Shown: piece by piece, positions 30,828 through 38,587 of the stretch
Layout of the letters: each line of letters begins with the position of its first letter
How positions within the stretch are numbered: the first letter of the stretch is position 1
Assembly (NCBI RefSeq): GCF_900105255.1
Contig: NZ_LT629763.1
Span: forward strand, 3,854,001-3,918,000
From: Halopseudomonas sabulinigri
Lineage (GTDB): Bacteria > Pseudomonadota > Gammaproteobacteria > Pseudomonadales > Pseudomonadaceae
Reading direction: 5' to 3'
Length of the DNA: 64,000 nucleotides
Position numbers and translations under genes: made by a program
The notes under the pieces: model-generated
What the model saw: the letters and a program-made list of their open reading frames with translations, nothing else
What the model was told of the DNA's origin: nothing
The model's database searches: none

Positions 30828-31274
30828 ATGGGGGCATATCGCAGACTATCTCCATACCAGATTGCTAGGGATCTTGCAGAGAGTCTCCGTAAGCGACTGG
30901 TAGCCGCCTGTATCCGTGATCTGCAGGGTATGCAAGACGGAATGCTATTAGACGAAGACGGCTGTTTGCGCGATGCATGGGATGAAATCTGCGTTCAGCA
31001 GAGGGTAGGGGAGTCTTTTGGGTGGCGAGCGTATCTGGAAACTATTGATGCTTTAATTGAAAGCCGCCTTGAAGCGTTGCGTCCCTATGAACTTGATGCA
31101 TTATGGTTGACCACGCCTGAAGGGGATGATTGGGACAGCGAGCTTGACGACGAGCGAGTGGACTATCCTGTATTCATTGCGGACGTTGTTATTTATCTCC
31201 GAGGGGAGGTGCTTGAGCAGGCCAACGACTGGAGTAACAAGCGCATCATGCGATACCTAGAGAATCGTTACTAG
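30828..31274 (+). CDS. Hypothetical 148-aa protein coupled to the GmrSD-like gene
   Basis: Starts 22 bases after the GmrSD-like stop with a near-perfect ribosome site AAAGGAGG (30816-30823) placed only four bases from the ATG. The protein is acidic and Leu/Arg-rich, mostly helical in appearance, with a run of acids (DDWDSELDDERVDYP, near residue 97) and no motif I know. The frame is open upstream to 30678, but the ribosome site decides for 30828. The close spacing suggests it works with the GmrSD-like protein. Confidence 0.7.
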   Translation: MGAYRRLSPYQIARDLAESLRKRLVAACIRDLQGMQDGMLLDEDGCLRDAWDEICVQQRVGESFGWRAYLETIDALIESRLEALRPYELDALWLTTPEGDDWDSELDDERVDYPVFIADVVIYLRGEVLEQANDWSNKRIMRYLENRY

Positions 31275-31316
31275 CAGAGCTTCTACCATTTTAATGCTTC
31301 ATGCCTGGCCGTGGTT

Positions 31317-31526
31317 TTACAGAAACGTTCGACACCACTTCTGCTGTGCTCGCAGTGCCTTAGATATCTCCCTGAGCTGAGGGCGAACGCCACCTTTCCA
31401 AGCATTGCGAGATGCTTTGGCTTTGCCCTCATCGCTTTTTGGGCCGGTACTCCGTTCCCATGGGCGGGCTTGTTGAATCAGCGCTGCCTGTCGTGCCCGA
31501 CGTTCGGGAGTCCATCCGTTTGCCAT
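31317..31526 (-). CDS. Small conserved island protein (STGPKS motif)
   Basis: A basic protein of 69 aa with WTPERRARQAALI and RSTGPKSDEGKAKASRNAWKG, a pattern I recall from many small proteobacterial prophage or island proteins of unknown function. A GGAG site lies six to ten bases before the ATG. The gene overlaps the end of the preceding minus-strand gene by 98 bases in another frame. Function unknown; basic charge suggests nucleic-acid binding. Confidence 0.6.
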   Translation of the reverse strand: MANGWTPERRARQAALIQQARPWERSTGPKSDEGKAKASRNAWKGGVRPQLREISKALRAQQKWCRTFL

Positions 31527-32022
31527 AATTTTTCTCCAACACTTCGTTTGGCGCGTTCTCTTTTTTTCTCGCGCGCGGATTGGCGTCTCCGTTGTTCACC
31601 TGTACTTGGTTTCCTATGTTTGCCTGGCGAACAAAGGCTACCTGTCTTGGTAACTTTATTTCCGCCAGAGTTTGTAGTGTGGCGCGAGCTTGACTTTGGG
31701 ACTTTAGAGCAAGCCGCAGGTAACGCTCCATTACTTCAATTTGATTCGCTGTAAATGCTCGGCTACTCAGCTTTGCAAACAAGCCATCCAATGTATGCGC
31801 TTGAGCAATTAGCATGGCCTCCACGCGCGATAGATCGTCATTGTGGATGGCTTCGGTTTGTTGCTTCAGCTCGCTAACCATTGAATCGATCTGTACTGGG
31901 TTAACTCCTTGCCAGACGGTGAGCAATGATGCGCTGAGGCTGGCAGGGTCAAGAACCTTTTCAGCGAACCTCGGATTGGGCGATTCGCTGTTCCCAATTA
32001 AATTCTGTTGACCGTTTTTCAC
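31429..32022 (-). CDS. Hypothetical island protein, 197 aa
   Basis: GTG start (32022) overlaps the upstream stop by one base (TAGTG), suggesting coupling. It has a helical core (EAMLIAQAHTLDGLFAKLSSRA, near residue 88) and the segment ATLQTLAEIKLPRQVAFVRQANI (near 115), which I recall in a family of unknown function found in proteobacterial islands. The tail is polar and low-complexity. Its last third overlaps the STGPKS gene in a different frame. Confidence 0.6.
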   Translation of the reverse strand: MKNGQQNLIGNSESPNPRFAEKVLDPASLSASLLTVWQGVNPVQIDSMVSELKQQTEAIHNDDLSRVEAMLIAQAHTLDGLFAKLSSRAFTANQIEVMERYLRLALKSQSQARATLQTLAEIKLPRQVAFVRQANIGNQVQVNNGDANPRARKKENAPNEVLEKNYGKRMDSRTSGTTGSADSTSPPMGTEYRPKKR

Positions 32023-32861
32023 TAGTGTCTCCAGGTTTGTTTTCCGGCGTTAGCTGACGGCGCGCCCATTAATCGAGGTGCGTTGTCATATTCAGCCAGC
32101 CATTCATCACAGGTTTGTCCGTCGGGTGCGCTAACAGCGGATGCAAGGCTGTTCGTGTGACCGTCCCCCCTTGCTACCGTATTACCGTGGTTTAATGCAC
32201 ACGTAGTCGAATCTGGCTGTAAAGCCCGTGATTCATGGCTTTGAGGGGTTCCCTTGTCGGAAGCCCTTGTCGGGAGCGTGTCGGAAGATTGTCGGGTTTC
32301 TGTCGGCAAGCTGTCGGCAAATGCGCTACTAATCTCTGCCGCACTGATGGATAGAGGCAGCAGTGTGGCTGCTTCGATTCGTTCATCTTTGGAGGTACCG
32401 GTGAAGAGGATTTTGCTTAGGTTTCCCATGTAGTCATGAAAGTCGCTGAGGCGGCGTACCGGAAGCCCGGTGCTTGTCCAGAATTTATAGAAGCCACTCC
32501 CTTTGCCTACTCGGAAATGATTTTTCGGTAGCGGGGAGCCAGCTTTCTTCGTGGCAGTGTTTCGCTGGCGAGTGAGGTGAGCATTAAAAATTGAATACCT
32601 GCTTAGGGCTCCTTTTACTGAGATAAACCGCAGCGTTACCCCTTCAGCTTTTGGTCGGCCGTAGGCGCCGGTGCTGTATCCAATGTACTCAAATGCTTCC
32701 AAACCAGTTGTCTCAACTATCTCTCGAATTAAAAGAGTGCGATTGCTGGCCAGCCAGTCTTCGGGCACAGCGCGGCCGCTTGCAGGCTGTATCCGAAGGA
32801 GGCCTCGTTCAATCGCGACAGTGTCGCCGCGTGTTAGGAGCGCAGGCATGAGCTTTTGCAT
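32022..32861 (-). CDS. Hypothetical island protein, 279 aa
   Basis: I do not recognise the family. Residues 1-165 look folded and basic (RSVGKGSGFYKFW-like region near 115, many Arg/Lys); residues 190-279 are polar, Ser/Thr-rich and probably disordered. It is the first of a chain of overlapping minus-strand genes running toward the GmrSD partner. A DNA-binding or replication-linked role would fit but is not shown. Confidence 0.5.
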   Translation of the reverse strand: MQKLMPALLTRGDTVAIERGLLRIQPASGRAVPEDWLASNRTLLIREIVETTGLEAFEYIGYSTGAYGRPKAEGVTLRFISVKGALSRYSIFNAHLTRQRNTATKKAGSPLPKNHFRVGKGSGFYKFWTSTGLPVRRLSDFHDYMGNLSKILFTGTSKDERIEAATLLPLSISAAEISSAFADSLPTETRQSSDTLPTRASDKGTPQSHESRALQPDSTTCALNHGNTVARGDGHTNSLASAVSAPDGQTCDEWLAEYDNAPRLMGAPSANAGKQTWRH

Positions 32862-32911
32862 CTGATGGGCCCCTCATTCCACGCATTCATGAGACAGTGT
32901 GTAAAGAGCGA

Positions 32912-33055
32912 TCACGCGCCCAACACCCAAAAGCTCACCGCCCCAAAGCCGGCCAATATCGCAATATGTGCTAGTGGATGTCGGTGAAGCCATGCGGCGG
33001 AATTTAAGAAAAATTGTTCAGTCACACGGTTGAGGCGCTTCAAGTGGTTTCGCAT
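32912..33055 (-). CDS. Small 47-aa membrane protein
   Basis: A short frame whose ATG overlaps the stop of the upstream gene (TAATG at 33057-33053), implying translational coupling. The product is MRNHLKRLNRVTEQ... with a basic N-terminus and one hydrophobic stretch (IAILAGFGAVSFWVLGA, residues 31-47) ending the chain. It looks like a single-pass membrane peptide with its positive end inside. No family is recognised. Confidence 0.5.
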   Translation of the reverse strand: MRNHLKRLNRVTEQFFLNSAAWLHRHPLAHIAILAGFGAVSFWVLGA

Positions 33056-33429
33056 TAGGCAAGCGCTCCCGCCGAGCCAGGCGCTTCGCGCTGGAGCTTC
33101 TCCAATACCATACGCGCTAGCGCCCGTTCGCTCTTAGTTAGGCTGTAGCGAGTAACCCTGCATGGTTCCCCCCAGCGGTTGGGCACGCGTTCTGGCAACC
33201 GGATAAAGTTAAGCCCATATTGATTGGCTAGTGTCGCGATGGTGCTGTTAAGGCAGTGGTCTCCTAATGGTTCGGCTTCAAAGCGATTAAGGCTGGCGCC
33301 TGAGGCAAGGTGTGCGAGGATTCGAGTAATTTTGCTAGGACTCCGAGAAGTGGCAGCGACCTTTTCCTGACGGAACTCATATTCTGTAAGAGTCAATTGC
33401 TTCATTTGTCGTCCCCACCACTTAGCCAT
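33055..33429 (-). CDS. Helix-turn-helix-like island protein, 124 aa
   Basis: A basic protein with LASGASLNRFEAEPLGDHCLNSTIATLANQYG (shown in part: HCLNSTIATLA, residues 58-68), a pattern I recall from prophage helix-turn-helix proteins, followed by VTRYSLTKSERALA. It overlaps the AlpA-like gene upstream by 28 bases, and its stop overlaps the 47-aa gene. It is probably DNA-binding, perhaps controlling excision or the genes after it. Confidence 0.55.
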   Translation of the reverse strand: MAKWWGRQMKQLTLTEYEFRQEKVAATSRSPSKITRILAHLASGASLNRFEAEPLGDHCLNSTIATLANQYGLNFIRLPERVPNRWGEPCRVTRYSLTKSERALARMVLEKLQREAPGSAGALA

Positions 33430-33602
33430 ACTGCAATAGCGCTTGTATCGTGTAATACAATCTGTCCGCGCTTGATAGGTGTTGGGAAACCTGGCTGTTT
33501 GCTCCAGCGGTGTAAAGTCATAATGCTGACTTGAAAGTGCTCAGCAGTCTGCTTTGGGCGAGAAAGAATTGGGATTGTTGTTACGTTGGCAGTGGTAGCC
33601 AT
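33402..33602 (-). CDS. AlpA-like helix-turn-helix regulator
   Basis: A 66-aa protein with the MerR/AlpA-like fold: LSRPKQTAEHFQVSIMTLHRW (first part LSRPKQTAEHF, residues 13-23) then FPTPIKRGQIVLHDTSAIAVWL. AlpA-type proteins activate the integrase of P4-like elements or act as excision directionality factors. It lies 0.7 kb upstream of the integrase in the same orientation. Confidence 0.75.
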   Translation of the reverse strand: MATTANVTTIPILSRPKQTAEHFQVSIMTLHRWSKQPGFPTPIKRGQIVLHDTSAIAVWLSGGDDK

Positions 33603-33740
33603 GAGCTGCGCCTCCTTGATGGCGGTAGTGAGCTATGGCTACGCATTCAATACGGGTTTTTATGCTACAAAAATATGGCTTACGCACCAGAAATGGGGTT
33701 TTCCGGTGCTAAGACATGAATAAATATTGCGATAAGACTA

Positions 33741-34295
33741 TTATTTGGCTTTTTTTGGTCGCCCTGGTGCCCTCGCGTAATCTGGAGCTACAGGAGCTAT
33801 CCAGTCTCGAATTGTCTCCCGTGACTCCGGCAGAAAGTTGACAAATCCATCATCAATCATCGCCGACCAGACTACTTCCACCATTTCTCGGATTCTAATT
33901 TTGTATTCAGTATCATTTCCCCATTCTTTTTGAGCTGTTGCTTGGGCAACTCCAACGATCAGATCGTGTGTTTCCTTTTTCGTTCTAGCGTCCTGCTGGC
34001 AGCTCTCCTTTGCATCTTGAATTTTTTTGGCTAAGTGAGCTGATAAGCAGTTAGATAAATTGAGAAAAGAGAGGGTTAGAGTGTCGATTCGCGGATGTAT
34101 TTCAGGATGCGCGATATTTTTTATTGTGGCTATGTTATCGATAGCGTCTGCGAGAAATGAGTCGCATAGAGCTTTTAACTCGTCTTTTTCATCTATAGCC
34201 TGAATTTGCCATTTAATGCTCCGAAATTGTTCTTCTAATAATATTTTGTTTCTATTAGGTTCTTCCATTTTGCTCTCTCGGGTTTTTATTGGCAC
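33741..34295 (-). CDS. Hypothetical 184-aa protein beside the integrase
   Basis: A Lys/Glu-rich, mostly helical protein from an AT-rich stretch, unlike the core genes. The start may be GTG 34295 or ATG 34268 (MEEPNRNK), which has a weak GAGAG site. The C-terminus ends in a basic RAPGRPKKAK tail, like an AT-hook. No family is recognised. It is transcribed away from the integrase gene's start, in the same direction. Confidence 0.5.
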   Translation of the reverse strand: MPIKTRESKMEEPNRNKILLEEQFRSIKWQIQAIDEKDELKALCDSFLADAIDNIATIKNIAHPEIHPRIDTLTLSFLNLSNCLSAHLAKKIQDAKESCQQDARTKKETHDLIVGVAQATAQKEWGNDTEYKIRIREMVEVVWSAMIDDGFVNFLPESRETIRDWIAPVAPDYARAPGRPKKAK

Positions 34296-34356
34296 AAAAG
34301 GTTAGGGAAGTTGCGCGGGTTGTTTGTACGTCGGGGTGGCTTCGTCATCCTAAGTA

Positions 34357-35622
34357 TCAAGCTTTCGCGTGCTGGATAGGCACGACGTTGTTAGCTGGTT
34401 TGCTTGTGCAATAGATCGCCCAGTCAGCCATTAAGGCGCGGCGCTTTTCGAATAAGTCACCTCGTCTATAGGCGGCTTCTACTGCGTTGCCAAGGCTATG
34501 GGCTAGCGCCTGCTCGCATACGTCTCTTGGATGCGGTGTGCATTCGCCAGCCCAGTCTCGAAATGTGGATCGGAAGCCGTGCATAGTTAGATCACCGCGT
34601 TTCATGCGGCGCAGGCCCATGAGCATGGCCATGTTGGAAAGTGGCCTACCTTGGCGGGCTCCGGCAAAAATATAGGGGTTGCCCTCAACTCGGAGTAGTG
34701 ATTCCAGTAAGGTGATGACCGCTTTGGTCAGGGGCACTCGGTGCTCTTTGCGCGCCTTCATGCGGCTGGCAGGGATCGTCCACGTTTTGCTGCTGATGTC
34801 GATTTCATCCCACGTTGCATTTAGTACCTCGCTGGTGCGGCACGCTGTGAGGATGGTCATTTGCATAGCTTTAGCTGTGGTGTCTTCAGCAACAGCAAGC
34901 AGGGTCATGAACGCGGGCAATTCAGGGTAGGGTAGGGCGGTATGGTGTTTTACTGCCTGAACCTTTTCACGCCGTGGCAATAACTTGTCCAAGTGGCCGC
35001 GCCAGCGGGCGGGGTTCTCTCCGTCACGAAGTCCCTTTGCTTTTGCCGCATCGAGTACCAATTCAATGCGATTACGGACCCGGCTGGCGGTCTCAGGCTT
35101 GGTGGCCCAGAAGTCTTGCTTGTTGAGGACTTCCAGAACGTGGGCGGTCGAGATACTACTGGGCGACAACTTCCCTATCACTGGGCTGGCGTATGTCTTT
35201 AGCGTGTTCTCCCATTGCTGGGCGTGCTTTGCATTCTTCCAACCTACTCGATGAGCGGCAATGTAGTCGGCAGCCAGGTTGTCGAACGTGGCGTTGGCGG
35301 TTTCTTTTTTTCGTTGTAGCTCTTTTCGATGCTCAAGTGGGTCTATGCCCTTGCTTAGTTGCGAGCGTGGCTCTAAAGCAGCTATGCCCGCATCGGCCAG
35401 CGTTAATGGATCCTTGTTGGAAATACTTGCAATACCGGCCCTGCCTAATCCCATGCGGCGTGTCTTTCCGTCGATCTTGTAACGAAAAAACCAAGAGCCT
35501 ATGCCCGGTGCAGACACCTTCAGGTATAAGCCATTGCCCGCCGCGTGTTGGCCTGGCTTACCTTCCTTTAATAGTGCAGAAATACCCCGGGCGGTATTGG
35601 CTTTTATCTTTTTGGAGGGCAT
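34357..35622 (-). CDS. int: P4-type tyrosine integrase
   Basis: Site-specific recombinase that inserts the island at tRNA-Ser. From ATG 35622 it has 421 aa: the DUF4102-type arm-binding domain (GLYLKVSAPGIGSWFFRYKIDGK, partly quoted as GSWFFRYK), core-binding domain, and catalytic domain with Arg in TACRTSEVL, HGFRSTFRDW, AHSLGN and the nucleophile Tyr in EAAYRRGD. The frame is open further upstream to ATG 35655 and TTG 35685. I prefer 35622 because the residues before it are encoded by the repeat at 35625-35644, but the true start is uncertain. Confidence 0.93.
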   Translation of the reverse strand: MPSKKIKANTARGISALLKEGKPGQHAAGNGLYLKVSAPGIGSWFFRYKIDGKTRRMGLGRAGIASISNKDPLTLADAGIAALEPRSQLSKGIDPLEHRKELQRKKETANATFDNLAADYIAAHRVGWKNAKHAQQWENTLKTYASPVIGKLSPSSISTAHVLEVLNKQDFWATKPETASRVRNRIELVLDAAKAKGLRDGENPARWRGHLDKLLPRREKVQAVKHHTALPYPELPAFMTLLAVAEDTTAKAMQMTILTACRTSEVLNATWDEIDISSKTWTIPASRMKARKEHRVPLTKAVITLLESLLRVEGNPYIFAGARQGRPLSNMAMLMGLRRMKRGDLTMHGFRSTFRDWAGECTPHPRDVCEQALAHSLGNAVEAAYRRGDLFEKRRALMADWAIYCTSKPANNVVPIQHAKA

Positions 35623-35624
35623 TT

Positions 35625-35644
35625 GGTAGACACCTTGGTAGACA
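35625..35644. repeat. Right integrase arm-type repeat candidate
   Basis: GGTAGACACCTTGGTAGACA, a near copy of 19936-19955 with the same internal 12-base periodicity. It lies at the very start of the integrase gene, so integrase bound here could also repress its own promoter or translation start. Function inferred from position. Confidence 0.6.
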
Positions 35645-35789
35645 CGTTTGGTCATGATAATAGGTGTTATCCGGTGATATATCAATCAGTGCCAAATCGT
35701 CACAAGCTCAGTAATTGAAGGCTTTCTGTGTCATATTGAAGGTTGTTTTTGGTTGCCATTGTGGTTCTCAGTTATTGGTATTATAAGGA

Positions 35790-35803
35790 CTGACTCTCCG
35801 CCA
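35790..35803 (+). other. attR core of the genomic island
   Basis: Exact copy of the last 14 bases of tRNA-Ser (19869-19882). The match stops on both sides, so the core is 14 bp. Confidence 0.8.
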
Positions 35804-35847
35804 ATAAACAAAAAGGCCCCAGCGTAAGCTGGGGCCTTTTTGTTTAT
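35804..35847 (+). terminator. Displaced original tRNA-Ser terminator
   Basis: A 20-bp perfect stem with a GTAA loop; the stem core is GGCCCCAGC/GCTGGGGCC, and the 3' arm ends in a T-rich run. It starts directly after attR, where the terminator of tRNA-Ser would lie in a chromosome without the island. Confidence 0.8.
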
Positions 35848-36223
35848 CAGGTGAGCTCTCGGTGAGAACCCTCGTTCGACCGAGCTTGCGCAGCAAGCGA
35901 AGGAACGCCAGAGCGTAGCGCCGGCGGCCCCGCCAGGGGTGAGGCGCAAAGCGCCGAATAATCCCTGACGGAGATTGCGCATGCATGGAGGCGAGCCGAG
36001 CGCTGGGGCTTTTTTGTTTATCAGGTGAGCTCTCGGTGAGAACCTTCGTTCGACCGAGCTTGCGCAGCAAGCGAAGGAACGCCAGAGCGCAGCGCCGGCG
36101 GGCGTATCGACGCACCGCCCGCAGGGGTGAGGCGCAAAGCGCCGAATAATCCCTGACTGAGTTTGTGCATGCATGGAGGCGAGCCGTGCGCTGGGGCCTT
36201 TTTGTTTATCAGGTGAGCTCTCA
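35828..36223. repeat. Imperfect tandem repeat beside attR
   Basis: Unit 1 is 35828-36001 (174 bp), unit 2 is 36002-36189 (188 bp, with a 14-bp insertion in its middle) and a partial third copy runs from 36190 to about 36223. Each unit begins with the 3' arm of the tRNA terminator (GCTGGGG...TTTTTGTTTATCAGG). Inside a unit are inverted segments such as GAGGCGCAAAGCGCC. Open frames here only reflect the repetition. 36224-36416 holds nothing I can identify. Confidence 0.8.
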
Positions 36224-36416
36224 CTCAACGGATCTACTTCGCAGCAGCGCCTTGGCGCTTAACCTTCCAGTAAATCAGCAGCAGCGCGTGACGTGTTGCT
36301 GAATTGGCAGGGTGGAAATCCGGCAACCTGACCCCATGTAAACAGGATGACAGGGCAGGCAATACCGCCAGGCGCTCACTCATGAGTTCCACACCCCCAA
36401 GCGAGGCATAGCCGCA

Positions 36417-37562
36417 ATGAAGCAGGGTGACAGCAACGGCAGCAGTACTGATGACACAAAGGCGTCGCGCCGGTATGCCGACTGGCGCCCACTGCGCCTT
36501 ATAAGCGTGCTGACATCGCTGGTGGCAACGGCGCGGGCAGCGCTCACCGGGGTGTTGCGGCCGGCGTTGCCGGTGTACCCGGAGTCCGCGCAGTTTCGGG
36601 GCGATCGCTTTCGTAACAAGACCTCACGCGCGCCCATGGGGTGGCGGCAAGGTGTAGCTGTGTGGCGAGATTTTATCTTCAACAAACCGGACGGCACGGT
36701 GCCTGATCGGGTCATTCCTGTTCAACCGCTGACCCGCGAAGACCTGCTGACCGCGCCGGATAACAGCGTCTGGCGGCTGGGGCATTCGAGTCTGGTGTTC
36801 AAGCTGAATGGCGAGTTCTGGCTCACCGATCCTGTGTTCAGTCAGCGGGCATCGCCGGTGCAGTGGGCTGGCCCCAAACGCTTTCATGCGCCGCCCATCT
36901 CGATCGAAGCGCTACCGCCAATCAAGGTGGTGGTGCTGTCGCACAACCACTATGACCACCTGGACCATGCCGCAATTTGTCAGCTGCAGCACAAGGTTGA
37001 GCAGTTCATCATGCCGCTGGGCGTCGGCGCAACGCTGGTGCGCTGGGGAGTGCCGCCGGGCAAGGTGCGCGAACTGGACTGGTGGGATGAGCTGAGTATT
37101 GCCGGCGTGCAGGCAACCGCAACCCCGGCACAGCATTTTTCCGGCCGAGGCCTCTCTGACGGTAATCGCACCTTGTGGTGCTCCTGGGTACTCAAGAGTG
37201 GCGATCTGACGGTTTTCTTCAGTGGCGACACCGGCTACTTTGATGGCTTTCACGAGATCGGTGAGCGCCATGGCCCGTTCGATATCGCGTTTCTGGAAAC
37301 CGGCGCCTACAACCCGCGCTGGCAGTACGTGCACATGCTGCCGCAGCAGACCCTGCAGGCGTTTCTCGACCTCAAGGCGCGCTGGTTATATCCGATTCAC
37401 AACGGCACCTTTGACCTCTCCATGCATACCTGGGATGACCCCTTTGAGCAGATCAGCCGCCTCGCTCAAGAGCACGCGGTGGCCTTGGCTACTCCGCAAA
37501 TGGGCGAACCGCTCAATATGGCTGACCCCCACGCTGGCAGCGCTTGGTGGCGCGAGCGCTGA
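36417..37562 (+). CDS. NAPE-PLD/UlaG-like metallo-beta-lactamase fold hydrolase
   Basis: A 381-aa protein with the metal-binding motif SHNHYDHLD (near residue 178), GDTGYFDGF (near 273) and the distal histidine in YPIHNGTFDL (near 325). This matches the NAPE-PLD-like branch, which hydrolyses phosphodiesters or lactones. A hydrophobic stretch near residues 28-50 may be a membrane anchor. The substrate cannot be read. It is convergent with the following DMT transporter gene. Confidence 0.82.
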   Translation: MKQGDSNGSSTDDTKASRRYADWRPLRLISVLTSLVATARAALTGVLRPALPVYPESAQFRGDRFRNKTSRAPMGWRQGVAVWRDFIFNKPDGTVPDRVIPVQPLTREDLLTAPDNSVWRLGHSSLVFKLNGEFWLTDPVFSQRASPVQWAGPKRFHAPPISIEALPPIKVVVLSHNHYDHLDHAAICQLQHKVEQFIMPLGVGATLVRWGVPPGKVRELDWWDELSIAGVQATATPAQHFSGRGLSDGNRTLWCSWVLKSGDLTVFFSGDTGYFDGFHEIGERHGPFDIAFLETGAYNPRWQYVHMLPQQTLQAFLDLKARWLYPIHNGTFDLSMHTWDDPFEQISRLAQEHAVALATPQMGEPLNMADPHAGSAWWRER

Positions 37563-37583
37563 TATCCAGTGCTGCACAGGCTT

Positions 37584-38483
37584 TCAGGTCTTGCGAATCA
37601 GGTAGATGCCCGCGATCACCAGGCCGGTACCACCGAGTTGAACCCAGGTCAGTGGCTCGGCCAGCAGTAACCAACTGAAGAAGATGGTCATCACCGGGCC
37701 GAGCATGCCCACCAGTACCGTCGGCCCTGCGCCAATGCGTTGAATCGCCGCAGACTGGAAGAAGATCGGCAGTACGGTCGAGAACAGCGCCATGCCCGCA
37801 CAGTAGGCGTAGATCGGCAGCGGTTGAATCAGGTCACTGAGCGGGTTGCTGACCAGAAAATGCGCCTGCGCCGCGAGTATCGAGACGATCAGTGCCAGGA
37901 TCGAGAAGCGGGCGGCGCCCAGCTTTGCGATTGAAACCTCGGCAAAGGCGGTGTAGCAGGCGTAGGACACCGCCGAGGCAAACACCAGGGCAGCGCCCAC
38001 CCAGGGGGCGATACTGTCCTCTGCCAGCTGATGATCGCTGACGAATACCAGGCTGACGCCCGCATAGCAGAGTGCCAAGGCGCCGATCAGCCGTGGGCTG
38101 GCGGTTTTGCCGAGAAACAGTAGCCCGATGAGGATGGTGATAGTCGGGTAGGTAAACAGGATTACCCGCTCCAGCCCGGCGGAGATGTACTGCAGCCCGG
38201 CAAAGTCGAGAATCGAGGCGCCGTAGTAGCCGGTCAGGCCAAGAAATACCAGCAAGGCCCAATCCTTGATGCTAAGCGTAGGGCCGTTGCGCAGGTAGGC
38301 ATAGCCGCTGAGCAGGAACATCGGCAATGAAAACAGCATGCGCAGCGAGAGCAGTGTGATCGCATCGACCGGGGCGCTGAGGTAGGCGAGTTTGACGAAG
38401 ATCGCCTTGAAGGAGAAACCGAAGGCGGCGAGGACGGCAAGCAGAATGCCGAGCTGTCTGGGGCTAAGTGCGCTACGCATCAT
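37584..38483 (-). CDS. EamA/DMT-family membrane transporter
   Basis: A 299-aa protein with ten hydrophobic helices in two EamA halves, as in drug/metabolite exporters (RhaT/YdcZ type). The first half starts with LGILLAVLAAFGFSFKAIFVK; the second ends with LTWVQLGGTGLVIAGIYLI. It is divergent from a LysR regulator 104 bases away, which probably controls it. The exported compound is unknown. Confidence 0.88.
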   Translation of the reverse strand: MMRSALSPRQLGILLAVLAAFGFSFKAIFVKLAYLSAPVDAITLLSLRMLFSLPMFLLSGYAYLRNGPTLSIKDWALLVFLGLTGYYGASILDFAGLQYISAGLERVILFTYPTITILIGLLFLGKTASPRLIGALALCYAGVSLVFVSDHQLAEDSIAPWVGAALVFASAVSYACYTAFAEVSIAKLGAARFSILALIVSILAAQAHFLVSNPLSDLIQPLPIYAYCAGMALFSTVLPIFFQSAAIQRIGAGPTVLVGMLGPVMTIFFSWLLLAEPLTWVQLGGTGLVIAGIYLIRKT

Positions 38484-38587
38484 GGTGAGCTCTGCCGGAT
38501 GTATTCAATAGGTTGGATGCTATGCTGTTGCTCGTGCTTGTAGAATTGCCTTTTTACCATTCAAGCGTTCGCCTTTTTCGAATTCAC

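Larger units (their letters stand above)
19883..35803. mobile_element. tRNA-Ser integrated genomic island with defence cargo
   Basis: About 15.9 kb between two copies of the 14-bp tRNA end, with a P4-type integrase beside the right copy and an AlpA-like regulator nearby. Left cargo: type ISP-like restriction-modification enzyme, CoiA-like protein, a 619-aa unknown, a GmrSD-like protein and a 148-aa partner. Right part: short minus-strand genes typical of such elements. No transfer, phage structural or replication-initiation gene is recognised, so it is probably an integrative element without its own transfer functions, or a prophage remnant. Core synteny resumes on the left only. Confidence 0.85.

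Noticed and set aside
35828..36223. CRISPR array
   Set aside because: Units are 174-188 bp with no short repeat-spacer pattern and no cas genes; no CRISPR-like array was seen anywhere in the window.
35731..36228. Open frames with repeated peptides on the minus strand
   Set aside because: They only mirror the DNA tandem repeat and terminator arms; there is no start context.
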